Part shown: positions 23,285 to 34,369 of the stretch, in pieces
Position numbering within the stretch: the stretch's first letter is position 1
Layout of the letters: each line of letters starts with the position of its first letter
Made by a program: the position numbers and the translations under genes
From: Tipula vernalis
Lineage: Eukaryota; Arthropoda; Insecta; Diptera; Tipulidae
Length of the DNA stretch: 64,000 nucleotides
Reading direction: 5' to 3'
NCBI GenBank assembly: GCA_958295665.1
Contig: OY282560.1
Coordinates: forward strand, 23,457,653 to 23,521,652
Notes under the pieces: model-generated
The model's database searches: none
What the model saw: only the letters and a program-made list of their open reading frames with translations
What the model was told of the DNA's origin: nothing

Positions 23285-24340
23285 GGAAGACAACTATGTA
23301 GTGAATAAATATGGAATAATCTCAAAAATCGTTGAAAAATTTTAATTAACCTATAGGTAAATCGTTAACATTTTAAAATCAAGACTTTAGTTTCGAATAA
23401 GCTGTATATTCTCAAATTAGCTCTAAACATTCAATTATTTTCAAATAATTTTGAAAATGTCGTTACAACTAAAATAATGTGGCAATTTTAATCTTAAGAT
23501 TTTTGATTCTGTAAAAATCCCGCAATACAAACCCGCAATACATAATCTTAAAAAATCTCGAAAATCTTGAATAGTCTGGAAAATGTTAAATAATTTTGAA
23601 AATTTAAAAGGTCTCTAATAATCTAAAATAACTTTGAATAAAATCAAAAGCCAAGAAAACCTCCAGCTTTGCAAATCAATGCCAAATCTCAAATAAACTC
23701 GAAATTTCGAATAATTCGAATAATCAAGAAAAATTTTGGAAATCAAGAAAATTCTATGAAATTTAAAAAATTTCTTTTTTCGGGATTCTTTCTTTTTTGG
23801 AACTATTTTTTTTTGGGATATCTACACCGAAGAAAAAAAAATCTCGAATAGTCTTAAAAATAATCTGTTAATCGCTAAAAACGCAAAAATAGCAAAATTC
23901 TGAAAAATCTGTCAAATCAATGATTAGTTTAAATAAATATGAACTAATCTCAAAAATCATTTCGGAAAATTTGAATTACCCTTCATGTAGGTCGGTTAAT
24001 AAGTCATTAACATTTTATAACTTAACACTTTAGTGTCGAATAAGCTGCATATAGTATTCTCGAGTAAACTCTAAAGATTATCTTAAATGAAAAAATTTGA
24101 TTTAAATTCTGTAAGAATCCCGCAAACTACGACGAATCTTCAATAATCCCACGAAAATCGATGAATAGTCTGAAAAATCTTGAATAATTTCGAAAATATC
24201 AAAAAAATATTAAAAGTCTCTATAATAATCTTAAAAATAATCTTGAATAAAATCAAAAGTCTAAAAAACGAAATTTCGAATAATCGGAATATTCAAGAAA
24301 AAATTTGAAAATCAAGAAAATTCTCGTGAAATGAAAACGT
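23285..24340 (+). repeat. Diverged tandem duplication of ~400-500 bp
   Basis: The order of blocks at 23290-23770 (ATCTCAAAAATCGTT, GGTAAATCGTTAACATTTTA, TCGAATAAGCTG, AATAAAATCAAAAG, CGAAATTTCGAATAAT, AATCAAGAAAATTCT) repeats at 23930-24340 with many changes. A run of unrelated sequence with poly-T separates the two halves. It has no coding potential. Confidence 0.55.
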
Positions 24341-24468
24341 CATGAGGAAGACAAATTATTTTTAAATCGGAGCATCTGACAACCCTAATTACTGCCTGCC
24401 TCGATGTTTCCGACTATACGTTTCCCGTTCTGCAGTCGATAACCACACGGATTTAACACTGCTGTTTT

Positions 24469-24721
24469 CAGTGCGGCCGAAAGCTTTAATCCATAACAAG
24501 AAAATAAGTTAATTGAGCTCCTTTTTGGTGAGCTTTTCTAGCTGAACAGCCTCATATGTCTGACTCTGTTCCTAAAATGTTCTACCAATTGTTAATTAAT
24601 TTTTCTAGCCGATGACACAATTGCCTTCAACGTACGACGAGATGAAAATACAACATCAACGAAAAGCCAAATATTATCAGAATCAGCAAGAATTTTTAGT
24701 TCTTTAGAGGAAGAGGAGGAT
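24469..24721 (+). other. Possible two-exon gene end (host gene or transposon)
   Basis: A splice-acceptor-like TTTCCCGTTCTGCAG (24454-24468) is followed by an open frame DNHTDLTLLFSVRPKALIHN ending KKI at a weak donor (ATAA/GTTAAT). A second acceptor, AATTTTTCTAG (24599-24609), leads into DDTIAFNVRRDENTTSTKSQ and ends IFSSLEEEED with TAA at 24721. The two pieces join in phase across a short intron. The acidic tail and absence of stops are suggestive. I do not recognise the protein, the donor is poor and no upstream exon was found, so this remains tentative. Confidence 0.3.
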
Positions 24722-25167
24722 TAATCCAAAACAACACTCTGCATCAAGATCGTGTTTTAACACTTGTGGTTTCAAAATTTAAACTGGGATGATCCTTTTA
24801 TAAACGATTTTACACTTTTGGAACAAATTCAAATTCCAAATTGAAAAGAAAGAAACATTTTGGCATTCAAGGACCGAAATTGACGGTTACAAGTGGGGTT
24901 TGCCTTACTAACAGTCATAGAACTGTTATTAACAGTTCGTGTTGGTTTTCCAGAACTTTATTTTAAAAAATTGCTTCCAGGTAAAGTTAAGCTGAAGGAG
25001 GGAATATTTAAAATCTCAGGATTTCCTTCGAATTTAGTAAGTAGATTTAGAAAAATGTCCGTCTACTTCTGCTTTAAGACTGATTTTTTTATTTGGTTTA
25101 CATCAAATTTTTTGATCGTAAGAGAATCTTGTTATTTATCATAGTCACTGACCTTCTAAACACTTTT

Positions 25168-25415
25168 GAGTAATTTCATTTTAAAACAGCAAAAATTTTG
25201 GAAATTTGAACTTCATGATTTTTGATTTGTTTAACTTTTGGCGTACGTGTGATATTTAAAAAATAAAAAAAACATATTGCGTACGTATTGCGCACAGGAT
25301 GGTCCCAAAGTTTTGAAAAAATAGTGAAAAACGCCATTTGGAGTAAATTTCAAAGGCAAATTTATGAATTAAAAACTTAGTCGATTTTAAAATTTTTTTT
25401 GTGCTAATTAGAGTG
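25168..25415 (+). repeat. Left terminal inverted repeat
   Basis: Outer arm of the 2.7 kb transposon; it pairs with 27647-27908. The most conserved part is GATGGTCCCAAAG through CTAATTAGAGTGAA, which is almost unchanged between the arms. Confidence 0.85.
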
Positions 25416-25699
25416 AATATCGAAATTATAAATTATTATAAAATTATAATCAAAATTAAATTTTTTTGATCCGATATCACACGCCGCTTTGCCGTGACTG
25501 GTAGGATGAAAATGCCACTCAGCTGCGATGTTAAAATGTCTTCTTCATGATGACTTAGATTAGATATATCCGTTAGACATATAGAAAATCTTTTTGATGT
25601 TCGATGTTAAAATTTTTGTTATAAATTGAATCATTTTAGTTTTGAAGAGATGTACTGCGATGCTATCGTGTTCCATATAATTAGAAATAATAATGAAAG

Positions 25700-27134
25700 T
25701 AAATAGTGTGTTTCACTGAAGTCCTCTTTGGATCCTTGTAATAAATAACGAACGGATGAATGGTCGCTTGAGCATTATTCCAGTGATACATTGTACAAGC
25801 AGATCCCCTTCTTGTAAAGATTCTTTTTTTTGTTTAACAAATTTTGATTGCTCTTTCGATATAAAATGATGAGGTATTAAGTTGGTTAAATTATGAATAC
25901 ATTTTTCTATAAACTGCATCTTTGAATGGTTATCCATTGTTTCTACTTAATTTTTGACACATCACTGTTATTGAAGCATTTACGCAACAATTCTTCAAGT
26001 TCCTCCAAATTTTTAGAGCACACTTTACACTTTTTAATGTAACATTCTTGTATTTGTTCATCACCATACATAACGAATGAAATTAAATCTTTGTAATTTT
26101 TAAACGGGAATTGACTATTATCTTGGAGGTGAACTGCTTTTATAGTGTCTTCGATCATCAGCTTCATATTTTGGTGCATAAGACAAACACAAACATAATG
26201 TTGGCTGCTAGGACCCAATTTTATACTGTGGTTCGGACGTATTTGTGTGAACTTTGTAAATCCTATTTTAACTCCAGGATGACAAGATTTAAACTCGATG
26301 TAGGCCTCATTTAGAGAACATAGTAATACCCTTTTCTGAATATTCTGAAGAACATCCTACCTCCCCGGCATCATTCGACTTATTTCATCATCCTCAAAAA
26401 ACGATTCTAGTGGATGGTCTTAGGGATACTGCTTTTAGTTATTGAAGAGAACGTACAATTATGTCTTTGAATATCCTTGCAGTGATCAATTAAATAACGG
26501 GTAGCACCTTCTTTAAAATAATCTTGAATTTCGTGATGTTTCATCTGCTTTGGTAATCTCCCTCATCGAACTGGTATTTGAAATTATTCATAATCTCTTC
26601 ATAATACGAAATCTTCTTTTCCTTTTCGGAGCACGTTAGTTCCTCGTCGCAATTTAACTGCTTATAAATCGCTGTAGAAATTTCACTTGATTTTCGTTTA
26701 AGAAATCCGGTCTTCTCACATAATTTTCTTTTTACTGGTGAGGACTGCTCCATCATATGAGGTTGCACATGTTGGTTGATACTTTCAATTAATTCAAGCC
26801 GTTCTACTTTCCTTAATTTTGAATCTACTAAATTAAAATCTGCTGAGCTGCTTTCAGCAATCGGATATTTGATCGTTTCTTCGTTTTTATCTGCAGTGTT
26901 TGTTCAATCCAATTTTATTTTGCCTAGGTTTAAATAACACGTATTACAAATTTGCAAGTTATTGTTTAATTCTCGAGCTGGATTCAAATACACAATCCTT
27001 TCTCTAGCGTACACTAACAAATGGTTTACAGCAATGATAATATCGAAGACATTATCGAGAATACACTCCTCTAAGTTAAAATTCAAAAGCAATTTTGTCA
27101 GATATTCACAACTAATATTTTTTTTATTACTCAC
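25700..27134 (-). pseudogene. Broken transposon protein of the 'HQN-KLM' type
   Basis: Read right to left, broken frames form one protein. The N-terminal piece has paired cysteines (ICNTC near its end). A Lys/Glu-rich linker contains MMEQSSPVKRKLCEK. A central piece reads HYVCVCLMHQNMKLMIED and ends in a Cys-rich stretch (CYIKKCKVCSKN). The last piece reads PHHFISKEQSKFVKQKKESL and EGDLLVQ, then jumps frame into YHWNNAQATIHPFVIYYKD. I recall central VCVC.IHQN.KLM and HHFI.K.Q blocks from uncharacterised transposon-encoded proteins of arthropods and cnidarians; the superfamily name is not clear to me. At 25780-25800 the segment that normally lies between LVQ/LV.. and YHW (a DFAENYSF-like block with acidic residues) is missing, and the gene's 3' part is absent. 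Confidence 0.6.
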
Positions 27135-27646
27135 TGTAACTTCAATGATACACGGCTATAGAATGTTTTGCATTATAAGCACAATACTACTTATATAGCA
27201 TTGGACAGAAACTTTTATTTAGATGTTTTTAGGCTGGGGTTAGATGTTTTTAGGCTGGGGTAACGCCTTCACGGTTCGTATAATAATAGGAAATTAATAA
27301 TCTAAATACAAACATTTACCGTTTATGGTCCATTAATCCTCTTTTTGAGAAAGGTAAATCAATCTTAGTGATAGAACATTACTCATTAGTCGTTAATTAA
27401 TTTGATAATAGGCTGGAACCTAGGAGTACCCTCTTAATTTTCTTATTCTAATGGGATATATTATCTTTCATGTCAGGTAGTTTTAGGGTTAAATAAACTC
27501 AGGATTTCGTTTACAATGTGAAGCAAAGAGATGAGAAATTAAATTATGAATTGTATTACGAGAGGAGAACTAGTAATATTTAAATTAGTGTAGTTTAAAA
27601 ACAAAAAAATAACACAAGAGCCATATTTGAGTATGTAAAAGTTCGC

Positions 27647-27908
27647 TTCACTCTAATTAACACAAAAAAAAAATTTAAAATCGATTAAGTTTTTAATTCA
27701 TAAATTTGCCTTTGAAATTTACTCCAAATGGCGTTTTTCACTATTTTTTGCAACACTTTGGGACCATCATGTGCGCAATACACACCCTATATCAAAAAAA
27801 TAAAAAATATGTTTTTTTTATTTTTTTTAACTACCACACGAACACCAAAAACTAACCAAATCAAAAATCATGAAGTTCAGTCACTGCTGCCCAAAAATGA
27901 AATTACTC
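27647..27908 (-). repeat. Right terminal inverted repeat
   Basis: Inverted partner of 25168-25415. It has a longer A+T-rich insertion in the outer third (near 27790-27830), so the two arms are not the same length. Confidence 0.85.
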
Positions 27909-28304
27909 TTTTCGAAATAAAATCTGAAGTAATTAGAAATTGTTGCTGAAAATTAAATAATTTTACAATTTCATAAAATTTAAGATCAACAATCGAGAAA
28001 CGTTTAAATCGAAAATTCAGATGATAAGTTCTAAATGATCAAACATTTTAGTTAATTGCAAAAATTATTGAAAATTTACTGAATTTAGTTAAAATCCTGC
28101 TTAAAGATAATTTAGGATATTTCCAAACTAACTTTCAAATTCAAATTCAAATTATTGCGTATAGCTGAAGGCTGCTAGTTTTAATATTTCATTGTCTTAA
28201 AAAAAAAAAAATTGACAAAATGTTAGATAATTTAGAAAATATTTTAATTCCAGGATGGAAATTAACAAAATCAGAAAGGTCTGATACTAAACTCCAATAT
28301 TAGG

Positions 28305-30455
28305 GAAATATTCATTTATTTATTTATTACCAGCACTAACAAATAGCATATGTTACAATACCAATAATTTTGTTTATAAAAAAGTGTTACAAATTATAAT
28401 TTCGAATACGACTCTTGAAAAGATCCCTTGAAATGTTAAAATCGAAAAGTTCTGAATATTGGTTAAAATATTTTGACGTATGGGTGACCGGTTCATCAAT
28501 TCCATAATTCATACGATAAAAAGCAATACTCTTAACTGTCGTAGACGAAGAATTCTCTTAGGAACGTAAAATGAATACAAGTCAAGCAATACCGGGCAAT
28601 CAATCTTAGCACAAATTACATCCCGAGCAGATACTGCATGAATCATCTCTCTTCTGAATTCAAGACTACGAATGTTCAAAAGTGTACAACGACCGGCATA
28701 AGAAGGTAAACTAAATCCTGAATCCGATCACTAAAGATTTTATAACCAGAACTCCAGATAACTACAGCTTATTCCAAAATAGGCCTAACAAAAGCAGTAT
28801 ATAATGTCTTGAGAGTATATGGGTCAGAAAATTGACGAGCATGTCTCTTTATGAACCCAAGCATCGAGCCGGCTCTAGTTGCAATCATTTCTATATGTTT
28901 AGTAAAACTTAGGTTCCCTGTAAACAAAACACCTAAATCAATAAACTGAGTAACTCTATCTATTTCCACGTTTTGTAAACTGTACGGAGATACAATTAAT
29001 ATCTTAATTCGTGCAAATGACATTGGTTTACATTTGGAGATATTGAGAGCTAAACGATTTTTAGTAGTTCAATCACTAAACCGATTAAGGTCCTGTTGTA
29101 CCAATAAAACGTCTGCACCATATCGGATAGTAGCGTAAATTTTAAGGTCATCTGCATATAACAGACATTTACAAAACTTAAAACATGTAACAATATCATT
29201 AACAAATAGAATAAATAATAATGCACCTAAATGACTGCCCTGAGGAACACCAGATGAGACTGTAAACTTCTCAGCATAATTTTGACCAATATGTACTAGT
29301 TGAGACCTCTGTGACAAATAAGATGATAACCATTTTATAGGAATAAAATTAGAATTCACTTTAATCAATTTATCAATTAATAATTTGTGATTAATTTTGT
29401 CAAAGGCCTTACTGAAATCTGTATAGATAGTGTCAGCTTGGGCACCTTTTTCTAAACAGCATATCGCATCATTAACAAATACCGCAAGATTGGTTGTCGT
29501 TGATCTACCAGAAAAAAAACCGTGCTGTTGGGGAACAATTAAGTTTTTAATATTAAGATAAATACAATCCTTTACCAGTTTTTCAAAAAGTTTAGGGATA
29601 ACAGATAACTGGAATTACATACGAGGGTTTCCAGCACTGGGGAAAAATACCTTGCCTAAGGCTGTAATTAAATAAATGTACTAAATGGCCACTTAAGGCT
29701 TCGGCGCAATTATTTAAGAGTAGTGAGGGAATACCATCAGGGCCCATAGACATTTTACTATTAAATCCAACTAAAGCCATTTTGATTTGTTCCCCCGTAA
29801 AAGAAGAAATACAGTGAATATGATTATTGACCAAGACTTGGTCACTGGGATATGTTAAAACATTTTCGACTGAATGAACGGATTTGTAAAACGTTGCAAA
29901 TAATCACAAACAGCATTTATATCATGAGCTTGTAATCAGTCGAACATGTGTTCGTCTTTTTATATAGTTTGTGTGCCCCTTGGTTTTACGGTTACATAAA
30001 TTAACAAGTTTTTTGTTAAACCACTTTTCACGATACGAATTATGTTTATTGACAATTTTTGGAATGAATAGATCCATCCCCGCATACAAAATTTCGTAAA
30101 ACCGGCTAGTCATAATTTCAGTATCCTTCTCATTACAAAGGAAACCCCAGAAAATACTTTCAAGATATACATTTAGTGAGTCGTAATCACCATTTCTAAA
30201 ATCAAAGATTAAAATATTATCATTTGGAACATAATCGTCGAAACATTGAAAACTTAACTTAATTAACAACGGTGTATGATGAATACTTGATGAGCGAGCC
30301 AGGTCTTCACAAGATCGCACTGATGGATATAAATTATCGTCAGTGAAAACAAGATCCAAAAGTGAGCCATTCTGATTGTGCACTTCGTTATGTTGCCTTA
30401 GACCCATTTCAAAAAATGAATCTATCATGAAAGAAGGGTAGCCGGGCGATTCCAC
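28305..30455 (-). mobile_element. 5'-truncated Jockey-superfamily (CR1/Jockey-like) LINE
   Basis: A LINE on the minus strand. Its 3' end is a short (TAAA)n-type run (plus-strand 28312-28332), not a long poly-A tail. Its 5' end is lost within the endonuclease region at about 30450, where a minisatellite begins. The body is one interrupted ORF2. No target duplication could be found, partly because the minisatellite obscures the 5' flank. Confidence 0.8.
28387..30447 (-). pseudogene. LINE ORF2: endonuclease C-terminus plus reverse transcriptase
   Basis: ORF2 of non-LTR retrotransposons nicks DNA and copies the RNA at the nick. Visible from N to C: the end of the apurinic-like endonuclease (GSLLDLVFTDD, then SIHHTPLLIKL where the family has a S-D-H motif, so Asp may be lost); RT motif GPDGIPSLLLNNC; QHGFFSGRSTTTNLAVF and DFSKAFDKINH in a frame between 29370 and 29590; SSGVPQGSHLGALLF; an intact LLYADD catalytic box (29150-29170); IDLGVLFTGNLSFTKHI of the thumb; and a C-terminal tail ending FKSRIRNYNL at 28387. 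At least four frameshifts break it, near 29834, 29590, 29370 and 28770. The catalytic YADD is still present, so decay is through frame damage. Confidence 0.8.
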
Positions 30456-30456
30456 T

Positions 30457-30660
30457 AGCACAATTCCACTAGACACAATTCCACTAGACACAATTCCACT
30501 AGACACAATTCCACTGGCACAATTCCACTTGGCACAATTCCACTGGACACAATTCCACTTGGCATAATTCAACTTGCACAATTCAACTTGCACAATTCAA
30601 CTTGCACAATTCAACTTACACAATTCAACTTGCACAATTCAACTTGCACAATTTAACTTT
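30457..30660 (+). repeat. Minisatellite, 14-15 bp units
   Basis: The first half repeats CACAATTCCACTAGA (15 bp) and the second half CACAATTCAACTTG (14 bp), with intermediate forms between them. About 14 units. It abuts the truncated 5' end of the LINE on its right side. The minus strand stays open across it and gives a repetitive peptide, which I do not consider real. Confidence 0.85.
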
Positions 30661-30662
30661 TT

Positions 30663-32710
30663 GATAATCAAACGCATTGGTCCAAATATGGTACATACCT
30701 TTAAAATTATTTTTTGAGTCAAGCTAAATATTATGATAAATTGCCAACTTGAAAACCCCAAAAGTAACAATAAAAAATAGAATACAAATTTACCTTGTGC
30801 AATATACCTACACAGTTTTACACACACGTAAATAAATTTCCCTATAGCTTCCTTTTGAATATGAATATTTTAAAAATGAACTTTAAGACAGCACGGCCAC
30901 AAGGTATTTGTTATACTTAGAATTCTTCGAACTGGTCTTATAGAAAAAGCACAAGTTTCGGTCGATTCTATGAATTTTCAATCTAAATTCATAAAAAAAA
31001 AACGTTGGAAAACATTATTTTTCCCAAAAATAACTTTCCATGTGCATAATACAAAATGTACAAAGAACAAAAAAGAAACAAAAAAAATCAAAAGACGAAC
31101 GATAAAGAGATTCACACGACTAATTTTTATGTTTTGCAAACCCAATTCTAATTCTGAGTACACACGAACATACCGAAAAGAATTTTTAATTTCATGCAAC
31201 TTTAGTACTAAAAAAAACTGAAAGTATTTTGGTTTTTTTTTTATAACAGACAGACTCACATGATTCGTATTAAATTCATGAGAATAAAACAAAAAGACAA
31301 TTAGTTCTAATCCAAAGCGCCATTAAAATTTAAATAAAGTTACAACAAGACGCAGCAAGACAAGTAATTATATATTTTATACATACCTCACTTATAATTA
31401 ATAACCTTTCAACTTCTGTTTTTCTATGTATATAGACGAGTATGTTGTACAGGACTTAACTTGAGCATTTATTTACCTTGATCTGAAAAAATACAAGCAA
31501 TAAACATAAAAAATTAGCATCAATTGTAATTTATATCACTTAAGGCCTAAAAAAATATAATTTGCTAACATTTTAAATATATCATCGCGCGGCATACATT
31601 TTTTTTTTTAATTAAAACCTCATCAACACACAACATACGCCTCTAAAATCTATTATGATTTTTAACATAAAATGCTATAAAAATTTTAAATGAAAAATTG
31701 TGTCCCAAAACGGCGGAAAAAAATTATGATTTGTATTACTGATTGTGTCAGTTGTAAAGTACATAATGTTTGTACAAACATATCTCAATATTACACATAA
31801 AACGTTAAGACTTTAGGCAATATTTTTGGGATGTATATATCGTATACAAACAGCATATATACCAACATTTTTTTTTTGTTTTTGTATGTATTGTAATTAT
31901 CGGGGTATAAATTTCACCAAGCATTTCTGTTTTTTTTTTTTGTTTGTGTCGTATAGGTACGAGTTTATGGCACACAGAGAGAATAAAAATGGAAAATGGG
32001 TATACATAGTAAGTATCCTTCCTGCATGAAATGGGTTCACAGGCGAAATAAAATCCCTGTTTATTTCATTTGTCAGCAAGGAATATGGCAGCAATTAAAA
32101 ACACAAAAAATGATGTAGGATAATTTGAAATGTTTTAATGGTATTCTTGTCCGTTTCCTACATTTTTTTATACCAGTTTTGTATATAGTATGTCGTCGGG
32201 GTGATTGAGCAAAATTAAGGGATTGAATTGGGTTAGGCATATTATTAACCATTATTATGTCGTTCCGGTTCAAATGGTTTACACACTTAAATACATCAGA
32301 CACATTAAATTTTTATTTTTTATTTTTATTTATGTTAACTGTGTGAACTTTTGGTGGAACAATTTATAATCCGTATACACAATAGCCGATGATTTGATAA
32401 AATATTTGTTTGATTCGGTTGAAAGGATTTATAATGTATTTTAAGAATTTTATTTCCTAATATTAAAGTCGAAAATTTTCTTAATATTAAATTTAAGAAA
32501 TATTGTATTGATTCTCCGATATTTATGTAAGGTCTGTTGCTATTTGAACAATAAACATACTGTAGTGTGTTGACGTGTATTTAATCGAATAACAGTAAAT
32601 TGATAAAATTTTGCTTTAAAAATAAAATTTTAATTTAATAATTATGTAGCTCGCAAATTGTAGATTAATTCAAAATCCATGAATTCAATAAAAAATGTAT
32701 AAAAATTTCC
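30663..32710. other. A+T-rich DNA without recognisable genes
   Basis: Short overlapping frames on both strands lack any domain. The region has fly-like short motifs and several poly-T runs (31595-31607, 31928-31941). No transposon ends were recognised. Confidence 0.55.
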
Positions 32711-32722
32711 AAATTCTGACAA
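32711..32722 (+). repeat. Target-site duplication, left (AAATTCTGACAA)
   Basis: Identical 12 bp copies flank the Jockey element: here and at 36471-36482, directly after its A-rich tail. They define a 3748 bp insertion. Confidence 0.8.
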
Positions 32723-32923
32723 GGGTGTTGGGTGCGTCTCAATAGGGTAGGGGTTGACAGTCTATAGCCATGTATCTCGTGGTCTATATTCCAACGCTGC
32801 AACTATGTAGAAACCACCAAATGTGTCTAGTATACCTCCACGTGGTATATACCTCACACCCGGGCCACGATGTGAAGCATCGGCGAAATACTAGAGGCGA
32901 GTGCAGTACACTATAAATGAGCA

Positions 32924-34286
32924 ATGAGCAGAACAAATATGGAAACTAATACCCTAGGTGGTACACCTGTTGCTCAGGTAAATCTACCCTCTTCGGTGGT
33001 CGGTCTCATGGATTCTGGGGGAAACCACCCATTGCTATACTACAATTATTTTAACCAATCCCAAGACATATTGGTGAATAAACAAACTCAATTGAGTGAA
33101 ACAGAAAAGGATAATTCACATCCCTTCCAGAGGAGTAACAAAGTGGCGTATTCTCCGATAATAAGCTATATTCCCTCCATTGGGGCCAGCAGCCACAACA
33201 CTCTTTCTGCAAACGAAGAAAAGCTTCACAATGAATTGTGTAAAGCTAATAATGCATTAGTTGAAGCCAACAATATAAACAAGCAACTGAATGTTACAAT
33301 TGCACGGATGCAGGCGCGTATGAAGACGCTTGAAAACGAAGTTAAAGCTCTTAAGCCAAAGGAGGACATCGGTTCTACTCCTAACCAGAATACAACTCCA
33401 CAAGAGTATCATACGGATGAAGAAGAACTAGCTCGAGAAATTGAGTGGATTAGAGTTAAAGGTGTGAGAAAAAAAAAGGAGACGAAATAATACGCCCTAC
33501 CTCGATTAAAGGATGATGTTACAAATATTATCCAGAAACAACCAAAAAAATTACCTCCACCACCACCAATAGTAATAGATGAAGTCAAAGACTACGATGT
33601 ACTCTATGAGAAAATAAAAACAATAACTGCTACTGATAAGTTTAATGCAAAGGTGATGAATGGAAACACCATCAAAATAAACTTAGAAGATGCTGAAACA
33701 TACAGAAAAATGACAAAAATGTTAAATGAAGAAAAACGTGCTTGGCACACGTTTGAAGATAAACAAACCAGACCAATTAGGGTCATGGCTAACGTGTAAG
33801 CCAGACAAAATAATTGATGACCTGAAAGCAAAAGGATTTAAGGCAGCTGAAGCATCGATTAAGCTAAAACGGAGAGGCAAATCACCTCTCAACATGTTTA
33901 TGTTGACCTTCGATACTGATGAAGATATCGAAAAAATTTATCAAATTAAGTACATCTTGGGGTGCAAAGTGGTTATTCAGCCTCTAAGAAGATCTAAGCT
34001 TATACCACAATGTAAACAATGTCAAGCCTATGGACATACACAAAAATATTGCAACAGGGAACCCAGGTGTGTCAAATGTTTAGGTAAACATCATACCAAA
34101 GATTGTGTAAAAGCCCAAAATGTTCAACCTAAATGCGTTCACTGTGGAGAAAACCATCCGGCTAACTACAGAGGATGCAGCGTTGCTATTGAACTGCAAA
34201 ACATCAAAAATAAGAACGTTATTGCTAAAAATCCAAGTTTATTAAGGAAGCAAGCGGTTAAGATGAACCGTCGGTGTGTTAAGTGA
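32924..34286 (+). pseudogene. Jockey-family ORF1 (Gag-like RNA-binding protein)
   Basis: ORF1 binds the element RNA. It starts with ATG at 32924. The first 188 codons are acidic/polar with a probable coiled coil (about residues 100-145, heptad-like NNALVEANNINKQLNVTIAR). A stop at 33488-33490 interrupts, but the same frame goes on through a proline run (PKKLPPPPPIVIDE) and RPIRVMANV, typical of Jockey-type Gag. A frameshift near 33790 leads to the 3' part, which has an RRM-like LKRRGKSPLNMFMLTFD and three zinc knuckles: CKQCQAYGHTQKYC, CVKCLGKHHTKDC and CVHCGENHPANYRGC. The knuckles are intact. With one stop and one frameshift no full product can be made. Confidence 0.85.
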
Positions 34287-34369
34287 AAAAATCATTCAGA
34301 AAGAAAGAAACCCAATCCTAGTAAATAATCACACTAATACTAACTTTCTTTAGACTATCGCTAGAAGAA

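Larger units (their letters stand above)
25168..27908 (-). mobile_element. Defective DNA transposon with ~250 bp terminal inverted repeats
   Basis: Bases 25168-25415 and 27647-27908 are inverted copies of each other. Both start GAGTAATTTCATTTT from the outside, then GAACTTCATGATTTTTGATT, then AATAGTGAAAAACGCCATTT, then GGCAAATTTATGAATTAAAA, and end at GTGCTAATTAGAGTGAA (GTGTTAATTAGAGTGAA on the other arm). An A+T-rich insertion and point changes separate them. The interior holds a broken transposase-like gene on the minus strand. No target duplication was clear. Confidence 0.85.

Noticed and set aside
30922..31292. Overlapping 83- and 104-codon ORFs on opposite strands
   Set aside because: No domain and strongly A+T-driven composition; opposite-strand overlap is typical of chance frames.
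33604..33831. Minus-strand hydrophobic ORF
   Set aside because: Shadow of the Jockey ORF1 coding strand.
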